From Megachile rotundata (Eukaryota > Arthropoda > Insecta > Hymenoptera > Megachilidae), in NCBI RefSeq assembly GCF_050947335.1, contig NC_134993.1, positions 8,370,001 through 8,434,000 on the forward strand: DNA of 64,000 bases, written 5' to 3'. Under the pieces are notes generated by a model. The model was not told the DNA's origin, searched no databases, and saw only the letters and a list, made by a program, of their open reading frames with translations. This document shows, in pieces, positions 1 to 11,073 of the stretch. The position numbers and the translations under genes are program-made. The first letter of the stretch is position 1, and each line of letters begins with the position of its first letter.

Positions 1-680
1 AATATGGGGATTTGAAGATTTGGAGATTTGGGAATTTGCAGATATAAGGATTTGGAGATATAGGGATTTAGGGATATAAAGGGATATAAATTTAGGGATT
101 AAGGAATATAGGGATTTAAGTTTGTTGGGTTCTTTGGATATGAGGATTTAGGGTAGTGCTGATTTCAAGTTTTAAAAATTTGGGAACCTAGGAATTTGGG
201 AATTTAGTTATTTGGGGGCGTAGAAATTTGAAAATGGAGGGATTTGGGAATGTGGGGATTTGGAAAAGTGGTGACTTCAGCATTTATGAATTTGAGAACC
301 TGGGAATTAGGGAATTTAGCTATATGTGGATCTAGAGATTTTAGGATGTAAGAATTGGAGTACATATGAGGATGTGGAGATTCGGTGGAGTGGAGATTTT
401 AGAATTTATGAATTTGAACCTGGTAATTTAGAATTTTGCTACTTGAGAATTTAGAAATTTTAAGATATAAGGATTTCAGGATTTAGTAACTTTCGAATCT
501 AGGAATTTTTGAATCTAGCAATTGAGGAGTTTAAAGATTTGGATGTCAAGGCTTGAGGATGTAACAATTTAGAATTTCGAGATTTAAAAATTTGAGAACC
601 TGAGAATTCACAAATTTAGCTTTGAGTGTCTAAATATTTAGATTTGAGTGTCTACATATTTATCAATATAGGAATGTCAA
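1..680. repeat. Degenerate octamer-derived repeat block
   Basis: The block is a diverged tandem repeat built from short units such as GGATTTGG, GGAGATTT and GGGAATTT. The spacing of the ATTT core is often 8 bp but drifts. No frame of meaningful length exists. It looks like an old, mutated version of the cleaner 8-bp arrays elsewhere in the window, for example at 19.4 and 58.3 kb. Confidence 0.7.
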
Positions 681-945
681 GATTAAAGAATGTAACCAGG
701 AATATTTGTGAGTTCACCTATTTGGAGTTCTACATATTTGAGGATGTAGAGATTTGAATACAAACCTACATACCCAAAAACCTATTTAGATTTGTGAATG
801 TAGGAATTTCAGGACCAAAAAATTTTGTAACCTAGAATATTTAAAAATTTACCTATTTGGAGTTCTATATATTTGAGGATGTAGAGATTTGAATACATAC
901 CTACATACCCAAAAACCTATTTAGATTTGTATAAAGGTAACTACT
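680..945. repeat. 135-bp tandem duplication, two copies
   Basis: The string ACCTATTTGGAGTTCTA begins at 716 and recurs at 851 with one mismatch nearby, and the following ~80 bases (GAGGATGTAGAGATTTG, then CATACCCAAAAACC) match in both. The period is therefore about 135 bp, with two copies. It is embedded in the degenerate octamer block and non-coding. Confidence 0.8.
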
Positions 946-1560
946 TTTTCTCTTACCATATCCACCAACAAAATGAACACAAAGTAAAAAACGCAAAAAT
1001 TTGACTACCTACTGCAAGGCTACTAGCAGTTACTGGCATAATGTAGACGCTCCCTAACGAGAAGAGGAGCAGGAATCGCGTTGTATCGGAATAAAAAGAG
1101 ACGGTCACTGCCGAAAATTGCTGCTGCGGGCCAACCTGTCTGCGAAAAATAGAGAAGTAGCTGGGAGAAAGAGAGTCAGACGAGGTCGGAGAAGGACAGC
1201 CACAGAGAATTCTACCTGTTTGAAGAGTCGGGGAATTTTGTGGATCTTTTCGTGCCGTGCAGTCTCTCGAAAAAGCGATTTCATTGAGCCAAGTCATTGA
1301 CAACGTCAGCGAGTCTGCTTCATTAGAGCAGCTAGACACCGTGCGCCGGCATCGTTTTCTACTCGAATTTTCGGCAATTTTGCGTTACGAGCGGGGACGT
1401 AATTCGATCGAGCAAACGTGCACGAGAATCGACGAGCTACCAACTTGAATCACTTATGGAATTTCTATGAGGAGCCGCGCAACCGGAAAATTGAATTATT
1501 GCCTGACAGCACTCAGCGGTTTTCTTTACACGCATCGTGCATTGGCGTAAGATAGGTGTA
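946..1560. other. GC-richer block without a recognisable gene
   Basis: Roughly 1,050-1,560 is clearly richer in GC and CpG than its surroundings. Short frames occur on both strands (128 codons on minus at 953-1339; 60 and 63 codons on plus), but none shows a known domain, they overlap each other, and none has a convincing composition. It could be a conserved non-coding island, an isolated exon or an old transposon piece. I cannot choose between these. Confidence 0.4.
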
Positions 1561-2100
1561 CATGTGGGAAATTTACTGGGTGAAAATTTAGGATATTGGG
1601 GAGTTGAGAATTTTGAAGCTTGAGGATTTCGAATTCGAGAAATTTGGCAGTTGGGAATTTTGGAGCTTGAGGATTTCAAATTTGGGAAATTAGGGAGTTA
1701 AGATTTTTGTAGATTGAGGATTTCTAATTTGGGAAATTGGAGAGTTGAGAATTTTGTAGGTTGAGGATTTCGAATTTGGGAAACTGGAGAGTTGAGAATT
1801 TTGTAGGTTGAGGATTTCGAATTTGGGAAACTGGAGAGTTGAGAATTTTGTAGTTTGAGGATTTCAAATTTGGGAAATTGGGGAGTTGAGAATTTTGTAG
1901 TTTGAGGATTTCAAATTTGGGAAATTGGGGAGTTGAGAATCTTGCAACTTGAGAATTTCGAATTTGAGAAATTCGAAGTTGAGGACTTTGTAGCTTGAGG
2001 ATTTCAAATTTGGGAAATTCGAAGTTGAGGACTTTGTAGCTTGAGGATTTCAAATTTAGGAAATTGAAAATTTGAGAATTTTATAATTTCATGCATCGAA
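1561..2100. repeat. 47-bp minisatellite, about 10 copies
   Basis: GTTGAGAATTTTGTAG begins near 1744 and 1791 and continues at the same spacing, giving a 47-bp unit of the form GAGTTGAGAATTTT-TTGAGGATTTC-AATTTGGGAAA. Copies are diverged at the left edge and cleaner in 1730-2050. A 109-codon minus-strand frame across it is simply the repeat read through and is not a gene. Confidence 0.8.
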
Positions 2101-2211
2101 GACTTCAATTAATGATTGGCTAATTTCCTAATTTGATAATTTGGTAGTTTGGTAATCTGGTGATTTGTTGATTGGTAATTTGTTGATTTGTTTAATTTGT
2201 TGATTAGTTAA

Positions 2212-2710
2212 TTTGTTCATTTGTTCATTTGTTCATTTGTTCATTTGTTCATTTGTTCATTTGTTCATTTGTTCATTTGTTCATTTGTTCATTTGTTCAT
2301 TTGTTCATTTGTTCATTTGTTCATTTGTTCATTTGTTCATTTGTTCATTTGTTCATTTGTTCATTTGTTCATTTGTTCATTTGTTCATTTGTTCATTTGT
2401 TCATTTGTTCATTTGTTCATTTGTTCATTTGTTCATTTGTTCATTTGTTCATTTGTTCATTTGTTCATTTGTTCATTTGTTCATTTGTTCATTTGTTCAT
2501 TTGTTCATTTGTTCATTTGTTCATTTGTTCATTTGTTCATTTGTTCATTTGTTCATTTGTTCATTTGTTCATTTGTTCATTTGTTCATTTGTTCATTTGT
2601 TCATTTGTTCATTTGTTCATTTGTTCATTTGTTCATTTGTTCATTTGTTCATTTGTTCATTTGTTCATTTGTTCATTTGTTCATTTGTTCATTTGTTCAT
2701 TTGTTCATTT
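2212..2710. repeat. Apparently perfect (TTTGTTCA)n octanucleotide array, about 62 copies
   Basis: About 500 bp of the unit TTTGTTCA with no interruption that I can see. Because 8 is not divisible by 3, the same peptide repeat (MFICSFVH) is open in all three plus frames, starting at 2213, 2221 and 2229. This is an arithmetic artefact, not coding. The homogeneity points to very recent expansion by slippage or unequal exchange. The copy number may be compressed in assembly. Confidence 0.97.
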
Positions 2711-3250
2711 TGTAATTTGTTAATTTGCTAATTTGGTAGTTTGGTAATTTGATAATTTGTTCATTTGTTCATTTTGTAATTTGTTAATTTGGTAATTTGC
2801 TAATTTGGTAGTTTGGTAATTTGATAATTTGGTAATTTGGTAATTTGGTAATTTGGTAATTTGGTAATTTGGTAATTTGGTAATTTGGTAATTTGGTAAT
2901 TTGGTAATTTGCTAATTTGGTAGTTTGGTAATTTGATAATTTGGTAATTTGGTAATTTGGTAATTTGGTAATTTGGTAATTTGGTAATTTGGTAATTTGG
3001 TAATTTGGTAATTTGGTAATTTGGTAATTTGGTAATTTGGTAATTTGGTAACCTGGTAACCTGGTAACTTGGTAATTTGGTAACTTGGTAATTTGGTAAC
3101 TTGGTAATTTGGTTACTTTGTGATTTGGTAATTTTGATGACTTTACAGCTAAATAATTTGGCAATTTGATAATTTGCTAATTTGATAATTTGACAATTTC
3201 ACAATTTGAAAGTTTGACAATTTGATAATTCAATAATTTGATAAAATTAT
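2711..3250. repeat. (TTTGGTAA)n octanucleotide array with variants
   Basis: The unit TTTGGTAA is nearly perfect at about 2827-2909 and 2937-3050. Variant units (TTTGCTAA, TTTGGTAG, TTTGATAA, CTTGGTAA) surround it. A short block containing TTTGCTAATTTGGTAG recurs near 2726, 2794 and 2908, so segments of several octamers were duplicated together. The array abuts the TTTGTTCA array, and a few TTTGTTCA units reappear near 2758-2773, suggesting one locus that switched unit. Confidence 0.92.
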
Positions 3251-4572
3251 TTCCTATTTGAAATTGAAAGATTTAGAGATTTAATGATTTTAGAATTGAA
3301 AAATTAAGGTGGATTTGAGAGTTTAGGAACTAAGGAATTTAACAACACAGAAATATTAGAATCAAATATTCTGGATATTTAAACATTTAGCATTTTAGCA
3401 ATTTAACGATTTAGCATTTTAGCAATTTAGCAATTTACAAAATTTCTAAATTTCTAATTCACAAAATTTTTGATCTCCAAATTTAAAATTTGCATACCTA
3501 AAAATTTGAATAATTGAGAATTAAAATTTTGAAAAATGCAAAAAATTAAAACTTATCAAGTTTACAATTGAAAAGTTAAAAACTTGGGAAGCTTTGTAAA
3601 TAAAAGCTAAACGAACCCTAACAAAAATCCTAGTTACGCCAATGGCGTGCTCCCAAGAAGTCGAAAAATTCAATCATCACCTAATTGTTCGAATTTATCG
3701 AAGTTTTCATGTCACGAAAGCTTTTATTTAGAAAATTATGTCAACGTTACAGTTTGACCAAACCTTATTCCACATATCAGACAAATTTTACCTACAAAAT
3801 TTTGATGTAAAATTACCTCAAATTTAATTTAATAAATTTTCTAATTATTATTGTACATACGTTTGCAATACACATTTTTCAAAAACAAGTATTATTTCAT
3901 TAAATTATTATTATTAGAATAACTATTATTATTTGTTAAAATAAAAATCGTTGAGGCGCATTCTTGACAAAACTTATTCACAAAAATTGATCAAGGTTTT
4001 ATAAGCCGCAAGAGTTAAAGAAATAATTTATTTCCAATGAAATGTTCCTTGTTTGTTATATTGAACTTGAACAATTGTCGTTACATTAATTATTTTATTA
4101 ACAATAAAACCTAATTACAATGTTGGATTTATAAAATGAAATGAAAAGAAATAGTAAAAGAATGTTTACAAGAACTCAACATTTAATTTTTGCAACGAAA
4201 ATTATGCATAAATTTATTATATTATAATATAGACTTTTTATAAGAGTGGAATTAATAAAATAAAAATTTAATTTTCACAAGAACTCAAAATTTTATTTTT
4301 ACAGCATGAATTGTACAAAAATTTATATTTAATAATTTTAAGAAGATCAGAGTGATACTCATAGACGAGGATCTCTCACGTATAGTTTAATGATAAGGCA
4401 ATTTTTACACGTTACTATCGAATTCAGATATTTAATACAAGATAGAATATTATCACAGCCGATAATTACGCACCTTTATCAGTTCTAAGATTTCGCGATT
4501 TTCACAACTTGTTACAACATTCGTCTAGAAAGCAATTATATAAGTAAATTTTATAACAACAAACTGTATCTA
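3251..4572. other. AT-rich sequence with minor repeats, no gene seen
   Basis: At 3395-3440 there are a few AGCAATTT octamers. Around 4165-4330 a roughly 110-bp segment beginning ACAAGAACTCAA is weakly duplicated. The rest is low-complexity AT-rich DNA with stops in all frames. Confidence 0.5.
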
Positions 4573-5104
4573 CAATTGAGGACAAAAGTATTCGTACACC
4601 CGAAATATAGAAATAAAAAGAAGTACAGTCGATCAACTTCTTTTTAATATTTCTGATATATATGTATATGATTTACCTTCTTCATGTAACCGTATAACAA
4701 CTTTTCTTTCTTCTAATGTTGTTTTATTGCGTTTTCTCCTCAGATTGCAAAAATTAATATTAAAGTATACTTGCCACGATTACTACTGACTACACTAACA
4801 TAACATCATCTAATGTAATGGTTACATTGATCAGAATGTCCTGATACCATCGCAATTGTTGTATTTTTCAACATAAATGATAACGGACAAATACTTTTGT
4901 CCCGGCGATTACTTACAGTCTCGTGAATTTCAAGTCATTTCAAATTACTGTATGATGTTATTGCCTTCGGTTTTGGGTCATTTGTTGCTGTAAGTGTAAT
5001 ATTCAATATACAGCTATATGTGATTAAATACATTTAATAACATGGAAAATATTGTTCTTTTTATTTCTGTATTTCAAGTGTACGAATACTTTTGTCCTTC
5101 ACTG
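4573..5104. mobile_element. Tc1/mariner-like miniature element (532 bp) with ~45-bp TIRs
   Basis: Left end CAATTGAGGACAAAAGTATT and right end (reverse complement) CAGTGAAGGACAAAAGTATT define terminal inverted repeats of about 45 bp with few mismatches, flanked by TA on both sides (4571-4572, 5105-5106). A TA target duplication and a CAGT-type end fit the Tc1/mariner superfamily. No transposase frame is present, so it is non-autonomous. An extra internal end-like motif, CAAATACTTTTGTCCCGG near 4890, suggests an inner inverted/direct-repeat site or a nested relative. Confidence 0.85.
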
Positions 5105-5299
5105 TACGTAATTTAAGCAGGTCTCGATTAGTAGGGACATATTTGTACATTTTCAAAATATAATCTTGAATACCACGAAAATCCGTCTTAAGAATTTATG
5201 AAAATGAAAAACTGTTAAAGAAAATAAACAGAGTCCCAAGGCTAAGTCATCCTAAGTTAACAGCTGTGTTATTGCGAGAATCTGCAAAGAGTCCTAATA

Positions 5300-5553
5300 C
5301 TACACATTGGTTGTGAGAAGAAAACTGTGACCTTTCCATGCGAAAGGTTCAAATTTTCTAAGGTTAAAAATTATCATAATTAATTCATTTCAAGGAAACT
5401 GTATTTTTGAGACCTGCATTTACCTACACATTGGTCCTCAAAAGAAAACTGTGACCAAATTTCCATGAGAAAGATTCAATCTTTCTAAGGTTAACAATTA
5501 TCATAATTAATTAATTTCAACGAAACTGTATTTTTGAGACCTGTAATTACCTA
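5300..5553. repeat. ~125-bp tandem duplication, two copies
   Basis: CTACACATTGG occurs at 5300 and 5424 and, altered, at 5551. The bodies share GAAAACTGTGACC, TTTCTAAGGTTAA and TGTATTTTTGAGACCTG. The units are 124 and 127 bp. No coding potential is visible. Confidence 0.85.
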
Positions 5554-5587
5554 CACTGTGGTTTTCATAACGCAAATATAATTGTAT

Positions 5588-5612
5588 TACTACTATACTA
5601 CTATACTACTAT
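5588..5612. repeat. Short CTACTATA octamer run
   Basis: Three copies of CTACTATA, the reverse complement of the TATAGTAG unit that forms longer arrays at 7485 and 8184. It lies only about 120 bp from a MITE-A copy, just as the longer arrays flank another copy. Confidence 0.7.
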
Positions 5613-5639
5613 GTTAATATATAGAATTATTAATTATTA

Positions 5640-5732
5640 CCAACCAAATACCAGTTATGATGGCAATTATAATTTGACAGTTGATCCAAATATATTACAT
5701 AGTTATAATTATGCTAGTGTTAATATTAATTA
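5640..5732. repeat. Dispersed repeat flanking a MITE-A insertion
   Basis: The segment containing GGCAATTATAATTTGACA and TGCTAGTGTTAATATTAATT matches 10997-11073 at roughly 80% by eye. In both places it ends exactly at the TA next to an AGGT element end. It is thus a shared host sequence, or an outer part of a larger element. Confidence 0.6.
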
Positions 5733-6217
5733 AGGTGAAGTCGGGTTAGTGCAGACTGGTTTTTGTAAAGTTGGTATTTAAACGTAAGTACTTTCAGTCT
5801 GCCATGTAAATACTTAAAACTGTCGATATCGAACGCTTTGCACAATTACTACTATTTAATTAATATTAACTAGGACCTTAATTTTCCTTGTACATTTTGA
5901 TTTTGATAGGAAATTGTTTAAAATGTCAACTACTCTGCACTTTCCCCGAATATGGGGTAAGAACGTAACTTGAACTTAAATACTTTGAAACTTTATTTCA
6001 TGTGCAATGGGGTAAGAGCAGAATCTGCTATAAAATGCTTTTTACTGCATTATGCAAGTACTCTATACTGCAAACAAGTACTCTTAGCTAAAATATAAAA
6101 GGGGATATACTGAAACAAAACATGGAAACATACTAAATGGAGAAATTTCGCTCATATTGTAATAAAAATAGCCTGTATACGCTCTTACCCCGTTTACGAA
6201 CTTACCCTACTTCACCT
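5733..6217 (+). mobile_element. MITE-A copy 1 (485 bp)
   Basis: This is one of four related copies. Left end AGGTGAAGTCGGGTTAGTGC and right end, reverse complemented, AGGTGAAGTAGGGTAAGTTC form ~20-bp TIRs flanked by TA. Internal motifs such as GGGGTAAG and the paired CTTACCCC recur, giving inner inverted repeats. No frame encodes a transposase. A TA target duplication suggests a Tc1/mariner-type enzyme acting in trans. Plus orientation is arbitrary: the GTGCAGACTGG side is on the left. Confidence 0.88.
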
Positions 6218-6780
6218 TATACCATGCCGAAATAATTCACAACAAAGCACCGAAATCCACAACTCAAAAATAGTGTAGAATACATTTCATCGCAAAACCT
6301 CGTAAGCCTGATCCTTGGATCATCCAGAGTCAAAGGCATGCATTTCGGCGAAAAAAGGAGCGGGAAGGAAGGGGTTGGGCAACCTTCGGACGCAGTTAGA
6401 GCTCCTTTGAAAACTTCTAAATAGCGACGTGCATCCGAGCCTTCTGTATTTCCTGTTCGAGGCCAAGCCTTCTGCTCATAGGAGGCCATGAATGGTCGTT
6501 CTGTCTACCTGAACCGGGGATCCTTCAAGGACCACAACGGACCCCTCGACGCAGAAGCCTCAATGGTTGATACTTCCCCTCACTATGCCACGCTGTGGCC
6601 CGAGGAGATCAAATATTATAAATACGAGAAGTCTACGAGTGTGTTACTGAGGCCCGAAACTGCTTATCGGTCGCTTTGATAACTGCATCCGGCCTTATCC
6701 TTCTGCAAATAAGGGGACTCGGGTTCCCGGCTTCCAGGGATCACGATTACTATGAGAATTTAGTTATATTCGCTGGATCA
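6218..6780. other. GC-richer block with short divergent frames, no recognised gene
   Basis: The sequence becomes markedly GC-richer directly outside MITE-A. A 63-codon plus frame (6488-6679, starting MNGRSVYLNRG) and a 90-codon minus frame (6217-6489) start head to head around GGAGGCCATG. Neither contains a family motif or signal peptide I recognise, and the minus frame ends inside the MITE edge. I treat the block as non-coding or as a possible lone exon, with low certainty. Confidence 0.35.
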
Positions 6781-6784
6781 ATGT

Positions 6785-7262
6785 ACAGTGGTCCGGTATT
6801 AATATTCTCCCGCAATATATAAGTTGCTCCACATCTCTATTTGAAAGCGGGACAAGCTCCAATATTTAAGAATTTGTATTTTAATTTTTTTAATTCGTGA
6901 CTTTCATATTTTTTAATTTCTAAATTTTGATTTTTTAAATTCGTGACTTTCACATTTTTTCATTCCTAAATTTTAATTTTTTTAACTCGTGCCATTCACA
7001 TTTTTTAATTTCTAGATTTTAATATTCTAAATTCGTTACTTTCACGTTTTTTAATTTATAACTTTCCGATATTTAAGTTTGAAAGCATGCAAAGTTTTGC
7101 AACTGAAATTTTATACATTTTATGATTGTCTTCATTCCTTCGAGCAAATGGACTGTTCCATGAATGGAATTGTTCCACTTTCAAAATAAACGGATCATAT
7201 AGTGCGGTATTAATACTTTAGCACGATATTTAAATAGCTGTTGCTCCATATTTCCATTTACA
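6785..7262. repeat. 46-bp minisatellite (4 copies) plus a flanking direct repeat
   Basis: Between about 6890 and 7070, TTCGTGACTTTCA followed by ATTTTTTAATTTCTAAATTT repeats with a ~46-bp period, four diverged copies. On either side, 6787-6845 (GGTCCGGTATTAATA, GTTGCTCCACATCTC) and 7198-7262 (GTGCGGTATTAATAC, GTTGCTCCATATTTC) are diverged direct copies. The minisatellite may therefore sit inside a duplicated or element-bounded unit. Confidence 0.6.
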
Positions 7263-7484
7263 TGTCAACCCTTCTCCGTATTTATTTCGTTGAAAATCAC
7301 TTTCTGGAAATAAATTTCATTTTGAATGAATAATATTACGTACGCAATCTGATATTTATTCATGTTACATAATGTTTTAACAATGATTTGCGAACTACGA
7401 TGAAATGTACCTTAGATTCTTTATTTCAAATTGCAGGTATTATGATGCTTTCAAAAATTCTGCGAAATTTATTTTGCAGTATAA

Positions 7485-7687
7485 TAATCTAGTAGTGCAG
7501 TAGTATAGTAGTATAGTAGTATAGTAGTATAGTAGTATAGTAGTATAGTAGTATAGTAGTGTAGCAGTCTAGTAGTATAGCAGTATAGCAGTATAGTAGT
7601 ATAGCAGTATAGCAGTATAGCAGTATAGTAGTACAGCAGTATAGTAGTATAGTAGTATAGTAGTATTGTAGTATAGTAGTATAGTAG
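7485..7687. repeat. (TATAGTAG)n octanucleotide array, left part
   Basis: About 25 copies of TATAGTAG with a few CAG and GTG variants. Minus frames reading YYYTTILL repeats are artefacts. The array continues beyond the MITE at 7690-8181, so the MITE was inserted into it. Confidence 0.92.
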
Positions 7688-7689
7688 TA

Positions 7690-8181
7690 AGGTCAAGTGG
7701 GAGAAGTTCGTAAACGGGGTAAGTGCGTATACAGGCTATTTTTATTACAATATGACCGAAATTTCTCCATTTAGTATGTTTGTTTCCTTGTTTTGTTTCA
7801 CTGTATCCCCTTTTATATTTCACCTGAGAGTACTTGTTTGCAGTGTAGAGTATTTGCATAATGCAGTAAAAAGCATTTTATAGCGGATTTGTTAATAGTT
7901 CTGCTCTTGCCCCATTGCATATGAAATAAAGTTTCAAAGTATTTAACTTCAAGTTACCCCATTTTCGGGGAAAGTGCAGAGTAGTTGACATTTTAAACAA
8001 TTTTCTATCAAAATCAAAATGTCCAAGGAAAATTAAGGTCCTAGTTAATATTAATTAAATAGTAATAATTGTGCAAAGCGTTCGATATCGACAACGTTAA
8101 GTATTTACATAGCAGACTGAAAATACTTACGTTTAAATACCAACTTTACAAGAACCAGTCTGCACTTACCCCACTTCACCT
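7690..8181 (-). mobile_element. MITE-A copy 2 (492 bp), inserted in an octamer array
   Basis: This is the reverse orientation of copy 1. Ends AGGTCAAGTGGGAGAAGTTC and (right, reverse complement) AGGTGAAGTGGGGTAAGTGC are flanked by TA at 7688-7689 and 8182-8183. The internal sequence follows copies 1 and 3 closely. It splits a TATAGTAG array. The octamer itself supplies TA dinucleotides, which would make such an array a rich target for a TA-specific transposase. Confidence 0.9.
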
Positions 8182-8290
8182 TATAGTAGTGTAGTAGTAC
8201 CCTAGTGGTATAGTACTATAATAGCATAGTGGCGTAGTAGCATAGCAGCATAATAGTATAGCAGTACAGTAGTATAACAGTATAATAGTA
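8182..8290. repeat. TATAGTAG-type octamer array, right part
   Basis: Diverged continuation of the 7485-7687 array (TAGTAGTG, CATAGTGG, CATAGCAG variants), now less regular. It is the far side of the array interrupted by MITE-A copy 2. Confidence 0.75.
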
Positions 8291-8820
8291 CAATTGTATG
8301 ACATAATTATAGCCATAAAAGTGATTTTCGCACGTGGACCAAATTCGATGGCCAGGATCTGTTGTAGTAACAATACTTGTATACGCTGAGATGAACACCT
8401 TTATTAGACAATTGTTCGATAACGCAAACTAAAGTAAATACGAAAGTAGGATACATGGGACAGGACTCGAAGGATATTGACCCGACCTGTGCCAATGTAG
8501 ATCGCGTTCCTCTTTCTCAAAGTTACTTCCAGCTGGTCTAAAAGTTACTTCTCTATATTCTGCTATCACCTAGATAACATTTCAGGTAAACTATTTCAAC
8601 GCTGTCCTCTTTTCTAATAAAGAATCGCGGTCAATGAGAAGAACTGATAGAATGTCAAGTTATAAAATCAGAAATATTTGAATAAAATAAGTATTGATTT
8701 TCGGTTCAATTATGTAAAGATTTTGAAAATAGTCAAATATGATACTTATTACAGAAAGATTTTATTGTCTGTTAGTTGTTGATGAATGCAGTAATTTTTA
8801 TTTACGAAATTGGACATTTT
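8291..8820. other. Unique AT-rich sequence, no gene seen
   Basis: Short minus frames of 60-65 codons (8176-8495) overlap the array edge and show no domain. I see nothing I can name. Confidence 0.4.
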
Positions 8821-9010
8821 TTTACGTTCGAATTTTGGAGCTTTGAAATTTGTGAATTTGGCAATATGAGATTTTGGAAATTTCAGAATTTAAGAATTTA
8901 AGCTGTGGAATTTGTGAATTTAAGAATTTGAGAATTTGGGAACTTGAGAATCTTTGAATCTTTGAATCTTTGAATCCTTAAATTTTTGAATTTTTGAGTC
9001 TTTGAAATTT
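8821..9010. repeat. Degenerate octamer block with (GAATCTTT)4
   Basis: Diverged GAATTTGA/GGAATTTG units lead into four clean copies of GAATCTTT at about 8949-8980. The 8-bp period is again apparent, with another unit sequence. It is followed by 9011-9480, which holds only AT-rich unique sequence. Confidence 0.75.
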
Positions 9011-9480
9011 CGGAACTTTGGTGTCTTAACATTTCTGGAATTTGTAATTTCAGAATTCTAAAACTTTGCAACTATAAAATTATTCACTTTCACAAATTTA
9101 ATAACTGCAGCATTTTAAAACTTAAAACTTTTGAGGTTTCAAATATTTTTAATCTTTCCAGACTTTCGAAACTACAACATCACGAGCGAATAAATAGCGG
9201 AAAATAACCATTCTCGAAAATCAGTATCTACCCATAAAATTTCAGAAATCCCAGTTCTACAGAAACATTGAAACTAATTTCAAAGCTAAATAATTACTGA
9301 ACGTAATCAGTACAGTAATGATGAATTTACATAAATATACGCAAGGCAGAATTATCGCTTCTCGTATAATTTGTTAAAAAAGTGAAGCGTGTGCTTGAAA
9401 CTATTATATACACTCCAGTGAATTTCGCAGTTAATGATTGTACCAGTGATTCTCAACCCTTGTGTGAATATTTACCACCA

Positions 9481-10130
9481 AAATTATATTCAACACAAAA
9501 TTCTAAAAATAAAACAAAATAAAAGTCTAAATAAATAAAACAAAATAAAATAAAGCAAAACACAATTCTGAATAAATGAAATAGAACAAAATAAAATTCT
9601 AAAGAAACAAAATTAAACAAAATAAATTTCTAAATAAATAAAACGAAACAAAATAAATTTCTATATAAATAGAATAAAACAAAATAAAATTCTAAATAAA
9701 TGGAACAAAACAAAATAAAATTCTAAATAAATAAAATAAAACAAAATAAAATTCTATATAAATAAAACAAAACAAAATAAAATTCTAAATAAATAAAACA
9801 AAACAAAATAAAATTCTAAAGAAACAAAATTAAACAAAATAAATTTCTAAATAAATAAAACGAAACAAAATAAATTTCTATATAAATAGAATAAAACAAA
9901 ATAAAATTCTAAATAAATGGAACAAAACAAAATAAAATTCTAAATAAATAAAATAAAACAAAATAAAATTCTATATAAATAAAACAAAACAAAATAAAAT
10001 TCTAAATAAATAAAACAAAACAAAATAAAATTCTAAATAAATGAAATAAAACAAAATTAAAAAAATAAATAAAATATAACAAAATTGAAAATAAATAAAA
10101 TAGAACAAAATTCGAAATAAATAATTCATA
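9481..10130. repeat. A-rich minisatellite with a duplicated 217-bp higher-order unit
   Basis: The basic unit is about 30-40 bp, alternating AAACAAAATAAA with TTCTAAATAAATA. The marker GAAACAAAATTAAAC occurs at 9604 and again at 9821, and the order of variant subunits (CGAAACA, TATATAAATAGA, AATGGAACA) repeats after it, giving a 217-bp higher-order repeat in two copies (about 9601-9817 and 9818-10034). A minus frame of FYFIY repeats (9971-10195) is an artefact. Confidence 0.88.
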
Positions 10131-10845
10131 AAGCATTTAGCTGCCTCACACACATCACTACTCCCTATATCCATGAGAACCACTGACTTACACAATCAGT
10201 CGATGTGCCCTAACAAGCGCTATATTCTCACTTTCAATGGAGAATTTCCAAAAAATGTAAGAAAGAAGTTCCAGGAGAAGTCTATGTAAATATGCACATT
10301 ATCGATGCGGGTATAAAATGTGGGGAACAGTTATAGTATCTATGCTAAAAACTCGATGCATATGCATAGGAAAGATACAGCAATTTCTTGCAGTGTCAAT
10401 ATCCGCTATCTATCGAAAGTGCAGCGAACACCGGTTATTTGGTTCCGTACAACGTTTACGAACAAGGTACAATGTTTTAAATGACCTAGCTTGTTAATAC
10501 GCGTTTTCATAATTCCGTGAAACTGGACATGTAATTAGAAGCAATATCGTTAAACGTAAGCCTCGAATTCAAGGTAGCGAGGGCAACAGGATCTCGTGCC
10601 CGGATATAGTTGCTACGGACTGATCAGAAAGCTTCACAGTTTGTATAATTAGGAACCATCACGCGAGATGAACCGTCAAGATTATCGGTTTGCTACGTGC
10701 CTTCATTAACATATTTGCTGAATCGAAAGCTTCACTTTCGTGGTGCTTTTCTTTTAATGACGGTAGACGTGAAAATTGTTATCAAATTACATCTGATGCC
10801 GATAATCTGATGATGTGTTCGTGAATTTCACGAATTCATCCTATT
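10131..10845. other. Unique sequence, no gene seen
   Basis: Slightly higher GC than its flanks, no repeat period apparent, and all frames short. It may be ordinary unique intergenic DNA. Confidence 0.4.
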
Positions 10846-10849
10846 GTCA

Positions 10850-11073
10850 TTTTAATTATAATGGTAATTATAATTGTTTAATTATAGCGATACTAATTGT
10901 AGTGGTTATAATAGTGCTAACACTGATCGTGACGATAATATTAATTTTGTAATCGATAACTATAATTATGTAGGTAACTTAAGCGTACTAATAGCCATTA
11001 TAATGGCAATTATAATTTTACAATTGCACAAAGTGTATTGTAGTTATAAGTATGCTAGTGTTAATATTAATTA
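10850..11073. repeat. Dispersed repeat next to a MITE-A deletion derivative
   Basis: GG-AATTATAATTG elements near 10864 and 11003 and the 10997-11073 stretch match the sequence flanking MITE-A copy 1 at 5640-5732. A 66-codon plus frame (10874-11074) runs through the repeat and is not persuasive as a gene. Confidence 0.55.

Noticed and set aside
2213..2731. Three overlapping long plus frames of MFICSFVH repeats
   Set aside because: They are the same octamer array read in three frames. An 8-bp unit without a stop in any frame is open in all three, so length is no evidence of coding.
2212..3250. Telomeric repeat tract
   Set aside because: The units (TTTGTTCA, TTTGGTAA) are not TTAGG or another insect telomere repeat I know, and the arrays are interstitial among many others of different sequence.
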